A stretch of DNA of 64,000 nucleotides from Heliopora coerulea (GCA_030142905.1 JASJOG010000067.1:992001-1056000), one strand, 5' to 3'; shown: positions 25,115 through 38,511, counted from the stretch's first letter. Translations and numbers: made by a program. Notes: generated by a model not told the origin, from the sequence alone.

Positions 25115-26284
25115 CACATCGAAAAGGCGAAGAGATAGTTCAATTTTATCATTCCTAGAAAAAAATGACTCATTTTCATATGAAAGGTTCATTCACTAGT
25201 CCCTCGTTTTAAAGTAAAGATACCAGGCACCTCGGAAATGGTCTTTTAAGTATGGACAAGAATACTCAACACTCCGTTGGCATTAATATTTGATTTCATG
25301 GTTTAGTAACAACTCTACGATTGTGTAGAGTTCGGTATTTGCTGTGGCACTAATAATATCAATCGAGTAAAGCAAAGCCTCTTGGTTTTGTGCGAAAGAT
25401 CCTGTTTCAATCTGGTGCGACTGTTTTTCCAGTTTTAAATGCACATCGAAAGGAGCTCAAAAGGGGAAGACGCGCCACTATGAACTTCAAAGATATTTCC
25501 ATGAAAGGTGCCAGGAATAGTTTCCAGAGAAACAACTGGGGAAATATAGAGTACAAAAGGACATTTAAAAGACAATTAAGAGAGAAAAAGAGAGTTAAGA
25601 TTTTATGAATTGCTGTTTTTGTTATATTATAGTTATTACAATCATTTGTCAAATTGCATATCTGAAAGAAGCTTAATTTTCGTTCCATAGGCAACTTTGA
25701 GAGCTTTTTTCCTTCGTTGAAGCTATCGGATTTATACCTTGTTTAATGTGCTGCTCTCCTGAAAAGACTGGAGTGTTTTAGTTATTTGTTAAGCGAGACT
25801 ATCTTCCAGATATTCCTGAAATAAGAGCTGTTTCATCTCGAAGGTACGCGAAGAATGCTTCATTAAAAACATTGATCACACGTCTGACGTTATATGGAGC
25901 GAAAGTTGGGCTTGACGTATTTTGCTTGAGTGAACTCTTAAAGTGTAGGACACGTCCGCTTTATCGAGTCTTTATCAAACGTGATGTTAACTGAATAGGT
26001 TAAGAACGGAGTGAGATATTGGAAAAACATACCACTTTGTCCGTCACATTACGGGTTGATTCACGAGACTTTAATTGTTTGATTTTTGTCTTCTTTAATT
26101 TTTCGTTGATGACTGCTCCGTATTTGTTCGTTGAGAGATCAAATAAGACATCAAATAAAAGCTTGTCATCCATTCGCTCGTTTTTTTTCTCTTCTCATTT
26201 GTTCAATTTGGCTGGTTTCTTGCCAAGAGCTTTAACTTACACTTCTTTATTCCGTCTCTCCGTCTCGTCTGAGCTACACGATTC

Positions 26285-26438
26285 AACTCTAACTGTTAAG
26301 TCGATAATTGTGAACGAGGAAAATCTCGAGTCTCAAGATATTTTAAGACCGAATCCTGGTCTTCAAGTCCTGGGTGGGTCTTAAAAATATCTAGACACTC
26401 GAGATTTTCCTCCTTCAAAATAATCAACTTAACAGTTA
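26285..26438. repeat. Foldback repeat
   Basis: Arms of about 64 bases (26285-26349, 26375-26438) are inverted copies containing GAGGAAAATCTCGAGT and ATATTTTTAAGACC, with a 25 base loop. Confidence 0.75.
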
Positions 26439-26610
26439 GCGGTCGAGTGTAAATGCCATAATGTTCTTTCAATTCAACTCTAATCTCCGGTTATCAAGGG
26501 CAGGGTTTGTACGGGTCATAAAAATCATAAACACCTACCAAAATTTCGAAATTTGGTTTTATGCCCATAAAAATCATATAAAGCAGGGAATTTTGTTTCA
26601 GTTATAAAAT

Positions 26611-26616
26611 TTTATT
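26611..26616 (-). terminator. Candidate polyadenylation signal of tropomodulin
   Basis: AATAAA on the minus strand about 700 bases downstream of the tropomodulin stop. It is the first clear hexamer noticed in that direction, but the sequence is AT-rich and chance matches are common. Confidence 0.3.
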
Positions 26617-26734
26617 ATAACCTTTCAGATATTAATTTAAGAAACCACGTTTCGATATGTGTAAGCCGAACGCTTCATGTGACTGATTTCGCTTTCTGTC
26701 TAGCGGAACAAATCCTATACACTGATCTCTAGAG

Positions 26735-27055
26735 AAGACTGCATTTACCACCCTATTGTTTGAGAGGCCCAGAAAATGAAGCCAGAGAAATTTGACCTGC
26801 GCCATTAGTAAGGAACCAAAGTCGTTGTAAATCTTTTTGCCCAGCACTTTCAAGGATATTTCCTGGTCCTCTATATGGCAAAATGGAACGACTTTGTAGG
26901 TGAAAGGATAGCTTTATCAACAGAGACCCTACACGGAACATACAGAAGTCGTACTGTTGGTTCCTTGGCAAAGGCCGCCGCAATCCACTTCCAGCTTCAT
27001 TGTCTGAAGATAGGATGGTCGAACCAATCTTCTCTAGAGATTAGTGGTCCTATCA
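26735..27055. repeat. Imperfect foldback repeat
   Basis: About 100 base arms. ATCTCTAGAGAAGA, GCTTCATT, TTGGTTCCTTG and AAGTCGT occur in one arm and inverted in the other. The small frames on both strands arise from this symmetry. Confidence 0.55.
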
Positions 27056-27314
27056 CCAAAACCTAAGTCTGAAAAAAAGGCACTTCGGAGGTTTCAAGAT
27101 CATCTGCCTGGCTTCGAGTTAAAGACATATATTTTTGGTGTACTTCCTTGTAATATCTCAAAACGAAACTTTAGTACTGAATTATGTACAACTAAACCAT
27201 TTGAGCGGAGATACTAAAATATAGTCTTTTTCCTTCTGTCGTAGATTTCGTAGATCTTCCTCTGCCCCTTTTTGCTAGATCTTCGAGTAAGATGCGCTGC
27301 GAGTTGATATATAA

Positions 27315-30300
27315 TTATTTCTTCGAGGCGGAAAGACGAGCTTTGCGTGCTAAAGAAAACAGCAAGCAAGATTTTAACCAGTTAATTTTATTTTTGAAAC
27401 TGCACGGTGACCCAAATTATACCGAACCAATTATCCTCAAGTTCGTGCGATGCGGTCATGATGTGCCAAATTTAGTAATTTTGGGATAACTCTGACCAAT
27501 AATTTCGCAGTTGCTTTTCGACGATGTTCATTTTAATAGTTTATTCGAAACAGTTTCTGAAGTGATTTTGAAAACTCAGCTTCATACCTTCACTTCGTAT
27601 TTGTATATCATGTTGCAGAACTGCCACTAATTTTGCGAGTAATTCGTCGATGTAATAAAACATTTTTGTTTTGTTTGCTTCTTTTAAATGACTTTTAGGA
27701 GTCATATTCCTTTTACTAAACTTTTTTCAGTTTAATTTTTTAAAGTTTTCATTCAATTTTATTTCATTTATTGAATTATTTTCATTCAATTCGTTCAATC
27801 TTTTAATTTTTCAGCAATAAGAAGGCTGGATCTCATTATAACTTGCTGTCATATTTTCACTGGCATTAATAAAAGCTTGGGAACACCTTCCCGAATGACG
27901 ACGAGCTCTACCGTTTTACTGTGGCTAACGCCAGACAATTTTACTCGTCAAAGGGAGAGCTCTAGTCACAAAAGTGTTATAAACTATCTCCTTAACAGAA
28001 ACTTTTCATTATACTCTGACACTGGCGAAGTCAACTGAGAAATGTTGACTCGAGCGGGATTTGAACTCGCACCATCCGGATACCGATCTGCCGCTCTACA
28101 ACATTTTTCAGTTGACTTCGGCAGTGTCAGATTATTATGAAAAATTTCTGTTCATGTCTATCTCTTTAACCCTTTTTAGATTGAAAACAAGTTCTCTACT
28201 ATTGTATTGTGGCTAACGCGAAACTATTTTATTCGTCAAGGGAGATCTCCAGTTACCAAAATGTAAAGAACTATCTTTTTAACACTTTCCCAATTGACAA
28301 TAAGCTCTACTATTTCTCTCTGGCTAACGCCAAACGATTTCACTTGTGGAGGAGAGAACTGCATATTCGAAACAGTTAATGTTTATCCATTTAAAATATC
28401 TTGGATGAAGCATACCTTGACGCAATTATTTCCAAATTAATGTCTTGTCTTGAGTATTTAAGTCATACGAAAAGTGCACACGGTCAAGGGAATTTTCGCG
28501 TGATCTGAAATAGGTAAACATCTGGCCAAAATGAAAAAGATCCCTTTTGAACTTTCCTAAAAAGTTCTCTACTTCCCCATTTCAAGTGATGTGCCTTACC
28601 TTCATCATTATTCCGTAAGATCAACCTGGAAGCCAAGCTCCCCATGCCGGGTGTTTGAAACGAGTGACCAAACTTCCGTAGACAATGGTTTTTCTCGAGT
28701 TTCTTCACCATTTCTCTTTCGTTTTGAGAACCGGCTGCTTTGGACTAAAACGACACCGAGAAAAGCAATTTGAATACGCGTTTTAATCCTGTAAACGCTA
28801 TGTGCTGGGAAAAAGAGTGCGAACGAAAACAAGCTTGTTTAATAGTTTGCACAGGGAAAAGACGAGAACGGAGAATAAAGAGAAGAGGCTACGTGTAGAC
28901 TACAGCAAAGGTCCTGGAATTCAAATAGTATTCGGATTCCTTGGCCGTTTACACAGAAAAAAGTATCTGGGTTAGTTACATGCTCGTGTTAACGCAAACA
29001 ACGCTTAAACTTCCTTCAAAGGACGAAAATTTTAAGAAACAGAGCAAATACTCGAGGGAATTATATTTTGTAAACTCGATACTTGGGCTATAAGACAAGA
29101 TCAAACTGTTTGGCTTTAACCCTTCCCAGAAAAAAGCGAAAAACAAGAGAGCAAAGAACAAAAGAATAAAAGATTATGAATGAAAGGGTTAATTCAAAAT
29201 CACTGTCAAATCTAACCATATTAAACATATTCCATCGGGATTTTGTTGTGACCACAAGGGAGCTGAACAAAGAACAAATTTGCCCGGAATTTGATTGTTG
29301 TGCAACCTTCTTAAGCTATTTTGAAACGATTATCTGTGGGAGTAAACACAATTCTGCTTACTGCAAATTAAACATAGTCACTGTTTTAAATACGGCCGAA
29401 ATGGTAAAGTTTCAAAGCAAAAATTATTGTGGCGAGATACAGGAGTCCACTGGCCAGTTGGAAGGACAAAGGAAGCGTACTTGCTGTAGCGGATGATTGG
29501 CCGAAGAGCGGCTTGAACTGAGGAAGAATATGAAAAGAAGGCCGAAGAGGCGGTTGTCTGACAGCAGTCAATGTTTGGTTAGTAAAGTTATGAGTTAAAT
29601 ACACTGTTTTGTTTTCTTTCTAAATCTGTATCGATAACAGCTATCACAATATTCTGCTTATGTTAAAACTAAACGCATTGAGGAAATGTAATAGTTCGTC
29701 AAGTGTAATATTTTTAGGAGGGCTTCTGTACATCAGCTTTGCCAGAACTTTGGGATTAGCTGTTTCAAATTTGACTCTCTCCCCAATGCCACACCTCTGG
29801 ATCTTTATAAGAATGTGTTGACAGCTGTCCTGCCTTAGGCTTACGGACACTTATTCAGCAGAGTTCAAAACGAGATAAACAGCGTGTCCCAACGCAGATC
29901 AAAGAGTCTTCCAATTTTCAACGAAATATCAAGTCAAACTGAAGGAATGAAACGAAAACCTGACCTCCGATATTATCGTATTTTGTGGTTTTACCTGATT
30001 CGAGACTTTTAACTCTGTCAAAGTTGTGTTGTTTTCAATTGCTTCTAATATTGCCTGTATAAAAGGAATTCCGTTACATGGAAATATGTCAGTAAACGTA
30101 ACAGACTTGTAAACTGAGAGCGAGTACTGATCGGGGGGTGTACATGCATGAGATTTTTGTTCAGACAGAGGGGTGAATGGCGGATTTATATAAAAAAAGT
30201 TCTACAAATACGTTGCTATGCAGACGAAACATGATGTGACGATAGGGAATTGAACAGACGGATGAACAGATTGACTGAGCAACTAAAAGATAGACAAACA

Positions 30301-33300
30301 GACGAACAGGCAGTTAGTTGGGCGGATAGGAGGACGCACGGACAGAGGAATGGAAGGATGGATGGGAAGACGGACGGACAGACGGATGGATGGACGGATA
30401 GATGGACGGAGTATGGACCGACGGATGGACAGGGGATTGACCGACGGATGGACAAGGGATGGGCCAACGGATAGACTGAGGACAGACAGATGGATGGACG
30501 TATTGATGGACATATGGATGGAAGGATGGATGGATGGACGGACAGATGGACAGACGGAGGGATGGAAGTGTTGATGGACTTAGGATGAACCGACGGACGG
30601 ACGGAAAAATTTGATGGAGGATTGACGGAAAATGGACGGAGGATGGACCGACGGACAGAGGGATGGATGGACGAACGGACGGATAAACGTAGGATGGGAG
30701 GGGGGTAGAAGAGCGAATGGATGGACTGACAAATGGACACAATGACGGATAGAAAGAAAAGTATGTTGATGAACGTACAGTTTTCCCATCAACTCACCAA
30801 CGTGTTTGCTATCGGCTGACTTACCACAATGACTTCTCCAGACAGGTAGTTTGACTCCATATTAAGATAAACCAAACTGTTGTTTTTCTTCAGCGCCTCA
30901 GCAAATCTCTGATAACAAAAGCAGCAGCATATTTTGACACAAATACTTCACAATCGCTTTAACACTTTCCCATCGGGATAAGATTTTTGTTATTTTATTC
31001 TTGCTAACGACAGACGATCTTACTCATCAAGGAGAGACCTTCCCCAGCAAAAGAGTTAAAGTATTAACCACGTCATTAACTTTAAAAAAGCCTCTTGAAA
31101 ATCATAAGTCTGTGGACTAAGGAATGCCTAAACAAAAACATGTTCGCGACAACCAAAACTTGGGTACGAGTTTTTACCGCTCTTTTCATTTTTGCATGTC
31201 GACTATGATGGACTTCTATTTAGACATTTATGGATATTTGACAACGACCCCCTCGTTTTAAATCGATAAGTGACAGTCATTCATTAAATCACGACGTTTT
31301 ACAGTATGAACAAACAGTTGGATCTGTGCACAACGTATTCTATTAATTCCAGGTTGTCATGAATATCTCAATGTTTTTTTACTTGATCTTTTGCTATGTT
31401 CTTTCTATACGATTCACTGTGTGTTTCTCGGTCAAGTTCGCAGACTCTGAACTTACATATTCACCAAACTTAAATCTTAGGCCAGACAACTTACCATTCC
31501 AATATGGTTATTCATTTTGGTATTTGCTACTGAAATTCTTTTAACGCAATCCATCTTTTCCAAAAAGTCAGCCACCGCTAAAAGAACGTCATCAACTTCT
31601 TTCATGTTGTTCAAGGTTATCTCCACGAGGTCTTTATCGTAGTTTTTCAGTCGTCGGAAGAGTGCACTGACATCTACTTGCTGTAGTTCCTGGTAGTAAT
31701 CAGACACACCTTGGGATGGCTCTTGGTGCGCAGTCACTGGCATGGAAGGTTTAAAATTAGGTTGAATAACTAGGACACTGTGGTTCGGGGCAATGGAAGT
31801 GGCAAGCCAATATTTATAAATTACTTCATGGTTGGTGAGTGCGAACGATTTTTATTCACGAGTAGGGATGAATCACAAACGAACGAGCGAGGTACGCGCG
31901 AATGAGTTTGTGATTCATGGCAACAAGTGAATTAAAATCGGACACACGAACCAACCAAGAAGCAATTTGTTTATTATATGCGTACTGTAATAAACATTTT
32001 TTATAACAAGTGATAGGGTAAACACACTTTCGAGTTCCTCTCCACGGTAAGTCGTGTATAGACTTTATAAAAGTTAGGAAATGTATTTATTTTTAACGGT
32101 ATTCTGAAAAGTTCACATGTTTAACAACAAGATAAGTACGAACACAAAGTAATAAAGATGATATTTGAGAGCAAACAAAAGTTCAAACTGTAAAGGTTAG
32201 CATGAGATGTGGCGGGAAAAGTCAATACTCTTTCTCACTAGTGGCGAATAATGGTATGGGAGTGCTACATATTGTACTCATTAGTGGGGGTAATGGTCTG
32301 ACCAATAAGGGTCGAACTTCACCTGTAAGAGATGAATTTTATCGTTGTATTTGCTAGGGAGTTTATCACAGAACGAATATAATAAAATAAAGCGCGATAC
32401 GACACGGTACGAAACAGGACAATAACAGGCGATAATACCCCATGATAACTCACACACACTAATAACATATTACAATAAGATACGAGAATGGCACACCAAA
32501 ATAAGGCAACTTAATTAATAACACACCACATTAACTTTTTTAACGACAACGAAATGTCAACAATACTTCAACCCAATCCAAAACATATGACAACAAAACT
32601 ACACCAAGTCCATACTACACTGTGCAAATTCAGTGTTGTTGAATAATTGTTTCCCACCTGACATCGCCGACAATTCACGTAATGGTTCACTTAGTTTCTC
32701 TTTGTCTGAGGAGAGACTTTGCTCTTGAGTCAGAACACTATGGACGCCTAAGATACCTTTGTAAAAGTAGTAAAGGAAAGCTTCTTAGTCAGCATCTTCC
32801 ATCTCAGAAGCAAACACGCGATGGTCAAAAATACAATTTCAATAAACTGCTTTGAAAGCTATCAACCATCCAAACATGCACAAGTCGCCAATTAATCGTG
32901 GCAACTTGCATATAAAACAATGATCGTTGTTCACTCTAAATGTTGAATCATTAAGAAATACAGAATTACAAAAAGATCAAATTTGGTGTAAGGGAAGTTC
33001 ATACGTATTTAAATTTATTGCTGTGTGTTTAACATTCTTTAGCTGTTATCAGAGTTAATTTAAGTTTGCAAAACATTGTGATTAAACGTACAGTCGCCAC
33101 TGATAAGAAGAATTAAAGTTTTTATCTATTTAATTCTTAGTAACATTGTTAAACATTTTCCAGCTGTTATTACAGCTAATTTAAGTTTACAATGTATAGT
33201 GGCTGAATGTGCAGCAACCAACTTTTTTAGTACAATTAATCAAACCCGCATTTTTTTTCTTACATTTTGCGGCTTAACCAGAATGTAAGTTTGGTTACAA

Positions 33301-34760
33301 AACTACAAGTGCCAGGTATTTATAAACCATTTACTTTAAACTCAAAACGGCTGCAGAATTTGTAAAAATGTTTTGGAAAAGAGCATTTCAATTAAACTAG
33401 TTTAGTTGCTCAGAATAATAAATAGTACTAATGGAAACTAGCAAAAAGACCTTCACTTCCAGCCAAAAAGCAGCTCAGGGGTCAGAGACTTTGAAGCCTT
33501 AATGAATAGTTTAGTGTAATTATTCACAACACAAACTTTAAAGTGTCTTTCTCACCTGCCAGTTCTTGTATGTCCTCTTCACCCGCTTGATCAAGAGCTT
33601 CGTTCCATTCGTCCGGAATAGCATCAGTTGGCTCATCCTTTTTCACAACTTTCGGCTTCCAGTTCTTAGCTTGAGCTGGAAGGTAATTGTCTCCTTCAAT
33701 GCTCTCCACTGAGACTTTTTCCATTTGTTTTATCATTCCATGAATGTCAAACTGTCGCGATGAAGGCGGTTGCAATTGTCGTTCGTGGACCGGTAACAAC
33801 TCGTGCTATTGAGCAGGAGATATTGAGCGAGGTGAGCATTGACATTCGTATTCTGCTCTGTTCATAGGTTACTTAATACTAAATTCCTGTTATTTGAGAG
33901 TAAGGCCAGTATGGGAAAGTATTTGCTGCGGTTATTGCACAAACCGAGTAGCGAAGGAGCTAGGTCGGTTGATATAAACAGAAAGAAAATACTTTCCAGT
34001 GTGGAACAAGCAAACGAAGTAAATAGAAAACTTACTATATGGATTTTGGTTTGTTTTCTTTCCTGGTTTTCGTATTCAGTTTTTATGTTCAGACCTTGCT
34101 GTTTACTTCCCCTCAACTTTTTTTCTCAAACATTCCTCTATCGTTTGTTTATTCAATTAGCTTCAAAGAAAGCAGGGTTAATGTTCCAGTAAATTTTATT
34201 CTTTGCACTTGTTTTCAATGTAGATCTGAATTTCTTCTCAACTTTCATTAACTCTTTCTCGGCGGACGTCCTTCCGTGGACGAGTAAAGTCGTTTGGCGT
34301 TAATCAGAATAAGAGAACACAAGTCTCATCCTTCTAGGCAAGAGTTCAAATCGACTCAGATACTTTCCACCATAATATAACAGACAATAATTGCGATGTT
34401 GATAACAATGATAATAATGATATCACAAATTATGATCATACTTTAACAAGGAAAATAGCATGTCATTATGTATGCCTTTGTTAACAGTAATTCTTCACAA
34501 AAGCTCATTTCTTTTTCCTGATTCAACAGAACATCACCATTCAACTCTTCTACTCTAGTCATCAGAGATATACTGATATTTCAGATACCATTCTTGTCCA
34601 TTTCTGAAGAAAGCTGAGCATTGATTTGCTATTACATTTCACAGATTAAATTCTTGGTTCGTTTCAAACATACCTCGGGATCGATTTCTTCTGACAAAGT
34701 TTGTAGATCTTCGTATGACAATCCATCCAAAATTTCATCGATTTCATCTACGTTAGCCAT
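27315..34760 (-). CDS. TMOD: Tropomodulin (actin pointed-end capping protein)
   Basis: Seven minus-strand coding exons join in phase to 301 codons: 34760-34674, 33805-33556, 31736-31495, 30908-30825, 30054-29995, 28744-28600, 27349-27315. Exon 1 encodes an acidic helix (DEILDGLSYEDLQTLSEEID) like the tropomyosin- and actin-binding N-terminus of tropomodulins. Residues about 125-290 form the leucine-rich repeat cap (LVEITLNNMKEV, LVYLNMESNYLSG, NNTTLTELKVSNQ, KNHCLRKFGHSF, LILRNNDE). The last exon holds only eleven codons, including RKARLSASKK and the stop. Tropomodulins bind tropomyosin and cap slow-growing actin ends in muscle and the membrane skeleton. At 300 residues it is shorter than the usual ~350, mainly in the linker and C-terminal tail. 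A CAG acceptor eleven bases before the ATG suggests an upstream 5'UTR exon, not located. Convergent with the TTC3-like gene. Confidence 0.9.
27880..28370. repeat. Cluster of three copies of dispersed repeat B
   Basis: GGCTAACGCCAGACAATTTTACTCG (27922), GGCTAACGCGAAACTATTTT (28210) and GGCTAACGCCAAACGATTTC (28322) are each preceded by a CTCTACT word and followed by a GGGAGAG word. The same element occurs elsewhere in the window. Confidence 0.6.
28028..28150 (-). mobile_element. tRNA-derived SINE
   Basis: On the minus strand GTAGAGCGGCAGATCGGTAT leads to GTGCGAGTTCAAATCCCGC and GAGTCAACATTTC. The tail TCAGTTGACTTCGGCAGTGTCAG is present in both orientations on the two sides. It lies in the last tropomodulin intron. 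Confidence 0.6.
30250..30745. repeat. GGAC/GATG tandem array
   Basis: About 500 bases of ATGGACGGACAGATGG words in a tropomodulin intron. On the tropomodulin sense strand it is pyrimidine-rich (CCATCCGTCC). The Ser/Pro/His frames over it are artefacts. Confidence 0.9.
33022..33245. repeat. Direct duplication of about 100 bp
   Basis: AACATTCTTTAGCTGTTATC...TAATTTAAGTTTGCAA recurs as AACATTTTCCAGCTGTTATT...TAATTTAAGTTTACAA about 115 bases later, within a tropomodulin intron. Confidence 0.6.
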
Positions 34761-37700
34761 CGGTTAAACCTGAAGAACGTTCGTTGTCAAAGCACCTTAA
34801 AAACACAACTTTAATTCATCAAACTCTCTTTCTTACATTGACTGAACTACGACGAATAATGAATTAAGTTTGGGTATATAGTTTACCATGTAATAAAGCA
34901 TTATTCTGAAATGAACACAGTCAGAACATGCCCAAAAGAACGCATCCTACGATAACTACTGAAAGTTGTTCGAACACAGCCTTTAGGCGAGCTCACTAAG
35001 TTTAAAGTAGGAAGCTATGTTTAGAGCAGCGATTCAATGCAATTTACCTCAAGGACACTCTTTTAATGAAGAATTACCGAAAGGCACTGGAACCATATGT
35101 TTCAAACTAAGCTGCCCGAGCATAGGTTTAATATGGTTTCTTAGTCGTATTACTTGGTTATTGCAATGTTTTGTGGTCTCTGTCACTTATTTAACATATT
35201 AAGTTAACGTTCTTAACTTAGGGAAAGACACCAATAATTCATGAGGAAACGTTCTGATGTTTATAGTGTCCATGCATGTTAGTGGTATACTTCTGTTCAT
35301 CAAATGATTCTTAAGAATGCACAATTAATAACCTGTTTCTCAACATTATGATTTAATATGAACCCTGAACAACCATTAAACATACAGACAAACCAGAGAT
35401 GTTTGGTTTTCGAAATAAAGCATTCCCAAGCTGCACGTACGAAGAACCACTTATTAAGATCGCGTTGTTTGTCATTAAGTTTCTACATCACATAGGAGAA
35501 AATCAGTCTAAGCATGATGCATGTCAAAACTTTCAAATAAAACTGCTTAAAACCAGACCAGAAAAGCTTTGTTAAGGAAACAGGCCATTAACATGTTGTT
35601 ACGAAAGAGCTGTCCAGGAGTGTGCATTCGTGTGGTGGAGCGGCTAAATATCGACGTATAACGTTGGCCGTAACGGGTCTCATTTGTGGTGATGTCTTAA
35701 AACCAAGTTTAGCCAAGACGAAGGAATGCACAAAGTAAAGCTAGTTGCTAGGTTTGGGCAATTCTGCTTCATCGCATCAACTAGGTCTAAGCGACAGAAT
35801 TAGTCTTCTTCAAAACGGTTGCTGGCACTGAAACAGTCATATTACACTACAGACCTGCGTATCTGTTTAGCCTTTTAACAGGCTAACGACGTCCAAAAAT
35901 GTTTTTGAGTTAGAGTTGTAAATATCCGTTGACCAAGGTTAATAGAATCGAAGGACGGTGAATGGTATATTAACCAATCGTTGCGACAGACAGACGTGTT
36001 CGACGGATTTTAATAGGTCATTCTAATAAGTCTCCCTCAAGCCTTCCTGGATTACAATAGTAAAGGTCATGAAAGGGGAAGTTTATTTTAGTTCAACAAG
36101 GCCTCCTGTAGGGCTACCTTACCTGAGGGGATTTTGAATTTAGTTTTAGATATGAAGAGTCAAGCAGCCTGGCAACTTTAGTTGTATTTTTGTTGAATTC
36201 TCGTTCGAGCTAATTTCGTTACGCCTGATTTCAATGTACTGAAGTGTCGTACACATTGAACGTGATTACAGCTCAGATATTCAAATATTTCACCACAAAA
36301 CAAATCATTATCGAGACTTCAATGAGAGTTAAATTCCGTTCTCGCTGACGATAGCTTGTCGATGGCGGGTTTGCTGAATAAGTATCGTTTTCCAAGAGCT
36401 TTCTCAGAATAACAAAAAGTACTTTGTTTAGCGGGGCCCTTGGAAACACTTGAATGTAAGGAGAGTAATTTTTCTTTGATTTACGGACAGTTGTCAGGAT
36501 GAGGATGTGTTTAGCACTGCAATACATAGCGATTATTTTTACTTAGCCAGACGAGATCGTAAAAACACGGCATAAAGTGTCAACAGAGAAGATCTGTTGA
36601 GATAGAAAGGAGAGAATTGTTATCTATGGAACACATGAAGAATATTCATTTCTGTATCTTACCATCGTAATAACTGCTGATGTAGCTCTTATCATTTACC
36701 ATTGATGAGGTAACCGATCAGTTGACAAGATATCTCTATGTTCAATCATCAGATGTCTCTGCCAAGTGGGGTTTAACCCATCGAGTTTCTCGTCTGACTT
36801 ATCGGAAACATAGCTGTTTCAACACAACACGAAATAGCGGTGGGTAACGGCGTGTATATTGCCTTCGTTGAGTATACGAATGGAGTGAATAATCCAGTAA
36901 CCGCTTCTGATTTGAATGAACCTTCGGTGTTCATATCATGTTAGCAATTCGAGATGTTTAGTTTCATTGCAGTAACTTTGGACAAGTCATGATTGTGGTA
37001 AAAATTAATGCATCATACAAGCTACTGCAGATAAATACCGAAATCTTTAAGCGCCGAGTTTTATTGTGGTGTTTATAATAACAATTGTTTGTGGGATCAT
37101 ATATTCATTTGGACGTCTTTTTATGACAAACTGTCACCAATAGGACTGTATCGATAAACCAGATATATGAGCAGCAAAATACAATCTGTACAGGTCGTGT
37201 AGTTTTTACATTGGTTCATATGAGTTCTATAGGGCGGTCACAGATCATTAACGCGTTTATGCCTCAGCAACGAAATCACAGTAACCGAATTTAAATCGTT
37301 CTTTTATCTTCACTGTTTTCTCGAATCTGAATCTGATGATATGTCTCCTAGCTTATAACAAGTTGTCCTACACCAAATAATCTGTGCTTTCGTTAAATTA
37401 TGGTGAGTTGTGGCGGAGTCTTCTAAAGCTTTCTCTTATAAAGCAGTCAAGCTTGTACGGTTAAATGTTCGGCATAACTCGGCCATCCTCAGCGGGCTGT
37501 GTTATTCCATCGACTTTAATAACAGGGCTTCCCAATTCTACGCCATTGCTGGCAAACAGTTCACCCAAATGGCAAAGAGAGCTTCGGGAAGTCGATGGAA
37601 TCGTATACGCTTTACAAAACCTGGACAACTCACCGTTATTCTCACAAGCTAATGTACATGTTTCTTACCTTCGGAAGAGACAGTTGCTTTCTTTCCGGCT

Positions 37701-38418
37701 GTCATCCAAGATATGTCGTTCCTAGAGTTTTAAGCTGACCTTTGTATGTTCGCAGCGGGGTTTCAAACTAAACTCTTTGGGAAAATTTGGAACAGATTTT
37801 CTTTTCTTTGTAGTCAAGGTAATTAAATATGAGGCTTGGGGGTATACACCAATTACAGACAATATTTCGTATAAATGTCTGCGAAGGAGGATGTTTAGTG
37901 CAAATTAAAAACACAAATAGAATGTTTAACCCTTTAAACAAATGCCGATCGGTGTTATATAACTTGTTTGAATCATATGCTCCAATCTTATCACCGAAAG
38001 AATGCAAGAAGAAAGAATGCAAGTCCAAACTGTGTTGGTTTAGCTTGGCCATTCTTTCAATAACATTTCTTTCCAAAGAAAAGATAATAAATAGTCAGGA
38101 ATCTCAAAACAAGAATAACGATGCCAATAAGAGGTTTTTCTCATTCAGGCAACATCTGGTGAGCTAGAGTTTCCGGTGTTATAAGTTATCAAAGAATGAA
38201 CGTTCATGGCCTGCTCAACTTCAACATAAAATGCGTATACACAAACTGGACGAAGCGAAGTTACACCTCACGTTTACGTTCCGTTAATAATCTTTGAGAT
38301 TATTCAAGGCTCTGCTCATATGATCTCTGCAAGTGGAATATATATATATTTATATATTCCACTATTTTATAATGAAGTAATTATATATATATGATGTAAT
38401 TGTGGTAGCTTGGTAGGT

Positions 38419-38464
38419 TATAATGTTCTTAATACGTTAGCTTGAGAGCGAACGTATTAAGAAC

Positions 38465-38470
<6 letters not shown>
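38419..38470. repeat. 20 bp-arm hairpin followed by (TA)n
   Basis: TATAATGTTCTTAATACGTT and its exact complement are separated by 12 bases. A run of TA units follows to about 38508. Confidence 0.85.

Positions 38471-38511
<41 letters not shown>

Larger units (their letters stand above)
24202..27314. other. Intergenic DNA between convergent genes
   Basis: It contains the 3' sides of the TTC3-like and tropomodulin genes, a MITE (24616-25114) and two foldback repeats (26285-26438, 26735-27055). A 59-codon basic frame at 25432-25608 follows a good acceptor motif but matches nothing I recognise. Confidence 0.6.

Noticed and set aside
26632..27066. Small genes on both strands
   Set aside because: The open frames arise from an imperfect foldback repeat and show no family signature.
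29644..29850. A 68-codon minus-strand frame with protein-like composition in a tropomodulin intron
   Set aside because: Adjacent tropomodulin exons join in phase without it, no clear acceptor and donor flank it, and it ends in a stop. It is probably chance or an old pseudogene piece.
30216..30792. Ser/Pro/His-rich minus-strand frames in a tropomodulin intron
   Set aside because: They cover only the GGAC/GATG tandem array and are open in several frames at once.
37410..37725. Overlapping plus-strand frames upstream of copine
   Set aside because: No recognisable domain; part of the region is an inverted repeat (ATTCCATCGACTT with its complement), which keeps several frames open.
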